NCBI GenBank assembly: GCA_030610725.1
Contig: JAUWRE010000069.1
Location: forward strand, 1 to 6,388
From: Candidatus Aerophobota bacterium
GTDB lineage: Bacteria > Aerophobota > Aerophobia > Aerophobales > AE-B3A
Direction: 5' to 3'
Length of the DNA: 6,388 nucleotides
A program made the translations under genes and the position numbers. Positions 5,388 to 6,388 of the stretch are shown in pieces (the stretch's first letter is position 1; each line of letters starts with the position of its first letter). A model generated the notes under the pieces. That model had not been told where the DNA came from. It saw only the letters and a list, made by a program, of their open reading frames with translations, and did no database searches.

Positions 5388-6173
5388 TTACTTCAGGTAA
5401 TCCGATTGAAGAGAGTTTTGCTCCAGGGCTTGTCTGGAAATGGTAACGGTTAGTGACCCAACTGCACCCGGTGCCACCTGGTACTTTTGGAAATAGAGAA
5501 TCAGGTTGTGGCTGTCAAAATTGAAATTCCTGAAATTGTCAAAAACAGGCGCTGTACCCTGGTTCAGCATCTCTTTCAGGTTGTCATCTATTTTCCATTG
5601 CCTGGATTGAAGTTGGCTGGTGATGTCCTGGGCTGATATTCTGGATATTTTGTTCAGCGCTTCTTGAGGAGAAACAAAAAAATCCTCAATGCCTATCTTC
5701 TTCTTTTTGACATTGTCGTAGTTGAAGGCCTGAATCTCTTCATTGCCATGAGCTCCACCAGTGAAATAGTATATCTTTATCAGCAAACAGAGGCATTCAT
5801 TGTTAAGCTGAGCGGCCTGCCAGGAGGCAATAAATTCAAAAGGCTGCTCAGGACCCTTGGGTACTGGCTTGTCGGCAGGCATCGTATCCAGCCGGGCTTT
5901 CCAGTTATCCAGCGATTCTTTTTTGAAACTATCAATCTTGCCAGAAATAAGGATGGCGATTTCCTGATTGAAATCTGGGTCGGCTGTCTGGAATTGTGGA
6001 TATTCGGCCCGGATAGAGAAAAAACTATCTGATTCTTGAATAGAGTCAATGTTTACCGGCAAGGAGCTGATGAAAGGCTGTTTACCACCATTTGCTCCGC
6101 TGCCTAGCAGTAGTACCATAGATAATAAGCACACAGTACTTATGCACAAAATCAAGAGCTTTCTATTTTTCAT
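5388..6173 (-). CDS. Secreted DUF4163/DUF3298 (RsiV/PdaC-type) domain protein
   Basis: This 261-residue protein begins with a basic residue cluster and a hydrophobic stretch (about 6-24), a Sec signal peptide or membrane anchor, so the rest lies outside the cytoplasmic membrane. The body has a DUF4163-like half (about 50-145) ending in YFTGGAHGN (136-144), and a DUF3298-like half (about 160-245) with GIEDFF, FDNFRNFNFD and YFQKYQVAPGAVG. This pair of domains is known from the extracellular part of anti-sigma factor RsiV, which binds lysozyme, and as the accessory region of peptidoglycan deacetylase PdaC. Here it stands alone: there is no cytoplasmic anti-sigma segment, deacetylase domain or neighbouring sigma factor gene. 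A cell-envelope binding or sensing role is inference. The ATG at 6173 has GAGGGG 5 nt upstream and directly precedes the signal sequence. No clear terminator separates it from the next gene on this strand. Confidence 0.8.
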   Translation of the reverse strand: MKNRKLLILCISTVCLLSMVLLLGSGANGGKQPFISSLPVNIDSIQESDSFFSIRAEYPQFQTADPDFNQEIAILISGKIDSFKKESLDNWKARLDTMPADKPVPKGPEQPFEFIASWQAAQLNNECLCLLIKIYYFTGGAHGNEEIQAFNYDNVKKKKIGIEDFFVSPQEALNKISRISAQDITSQLQSRQWKIDDNLKEMLNQGTAPVFDNFRNFNFDSHNLILYFQKYQVAPGAVGSLTVTISRQALEQNSLQSDYLK

Positions 6174-6233
6174 AATTCCCCCTCTTTCGCTTGCCTTCCC
6201 CTATGGATGGCCTCAGTTACGTTATATAGAAAC

Positions 6234-6261
6234 ATGGTAGCATTTCTGGAGCTTCTGTCAA
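6234..6261 (-). promoter_or_regulatory. Candidate promoter of the DUF3298 gene
   Basis: A consensus -35 TTGACA (6261-6256) and TACCAT (6239-6234, 4 of 6) are 16 bp apart, about 60 bp before the start codon. The nearby TATATA is too far from this -35 box to pair with it. Confidence 0.4.
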
Positions 6262-6337
6262 ATTTCCGGCTGCATTTGAGAAAGAAATTGTACTTTTTCA
6301 GCCACCTCGATTTAAATCATGTTTCGAAAAGTGGACA

Positions 6338-6365
6338 TTGACAGATCCAGCACAAATTATATACT
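6338..6365 (+). promoter_or_regulatory. Sigma70-type promoter reading out of the window
   Basis: TTGACA (6338-6343, 6 of 6) and TATACT (6360-6365, 5 of 6) are 16 bp apart. Expected start is near 6372. It would serve a + strand gene beyond the right edge, divergent from the DUF3298 gene. Confidence 0.5.
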
Positions 6366-6388
6366 AAGACCTGTTTTATAAGGCCAGG

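Noticed and set aside
5664..6032. Open + strand frame of 122 codons opposite the DUF3298 gene
   Set aside because: The opposite strand has family motifs and a signal peptide; this frame has none and no good ribosome binding site was seen.
6222..6261. TTGACA paired with TATATA for the DUF3298 gene
   Set aside because: The spacer is about 27 bp, far outside the usual 15 to 19.
1..6388. CRISPR arrays, rRNA and tRNA genes, transposase genes
   Set aside because: No regularly spaced direct repeats, no tRNA-like cloverleaf or rRNA sequence, and no transposase motif were seen on either strand.

Overview
The window is moderately AT-rich bacterial DNA with standard bacterial features: Shine-Dalgarno-led genes, sigma70-type promoter boxes, Sec signal peptides and short intergenic gaps. 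No gene fixes the taxon. A DppA-type peptide-binding protein, a secreted DUF4163/DUF3298 protein, an Uma2 nuclease and a common palindromic 'GTCATTGCGAGG' repeat would suit an uncultured, probably anaerobic and heterotrophic lineage, but that is inference.

Left part, + strand (1-1933). The tail of an unrecognised gene ends at 145. Good promoter boxes overlap its stop codon, followed by a leader with a 10-bp hairpin. Then come an Uma2-family PD-(D/E)XK protein (290-853) and, 18 bp later, an aspartate-semialdehyde dehydrogenase (asd, 872-1933). These two probably form an operon. Asd keeps its catalytic residues but has an unusual, one-residue-shorter nucleotide-binding glycine loop.

Middle and right part, - strand (6173 down to 1949). 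Read in transcription order: a secreted DUF4163/DUF3298 protein (6173-5388); a 398-bp stretch from its stop to the next ATG, with a consensus promoter, two operator-like palindromes and an orphan perfect Shine-Dalgarno; a DppA-like peptide-binding protein (4989-3349) with the dipeptide-anchoring Arg and Asp conserved and an EF-hand-like insertion; a perfect 14-bp hairpin; a dispersed palindromic repeat; and a mannitol-1-phosphate-dehydrogenase-like enzyme (3121-1949) that converges on asd with a 15-bp gap. No peptide-transporter permease or ATPase genes are present, so the binding protein is an orphan here. At the right edge a + strand promoter (6338-6365) points out of the window.

The genes do not form an obvious single pathway. 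They look like three transcription units: Uma2-asd, the peptide-binding protein (perhaps reading through into the dehydrogenase), and the DUF3298 protein. I do not see a clear new multi-gene system. The best leads are the EF-hand-like loop in the binding protein, the twin palindromes over its promoter, and the atypical motifs in Asd and in the polyol dehydrogenase.
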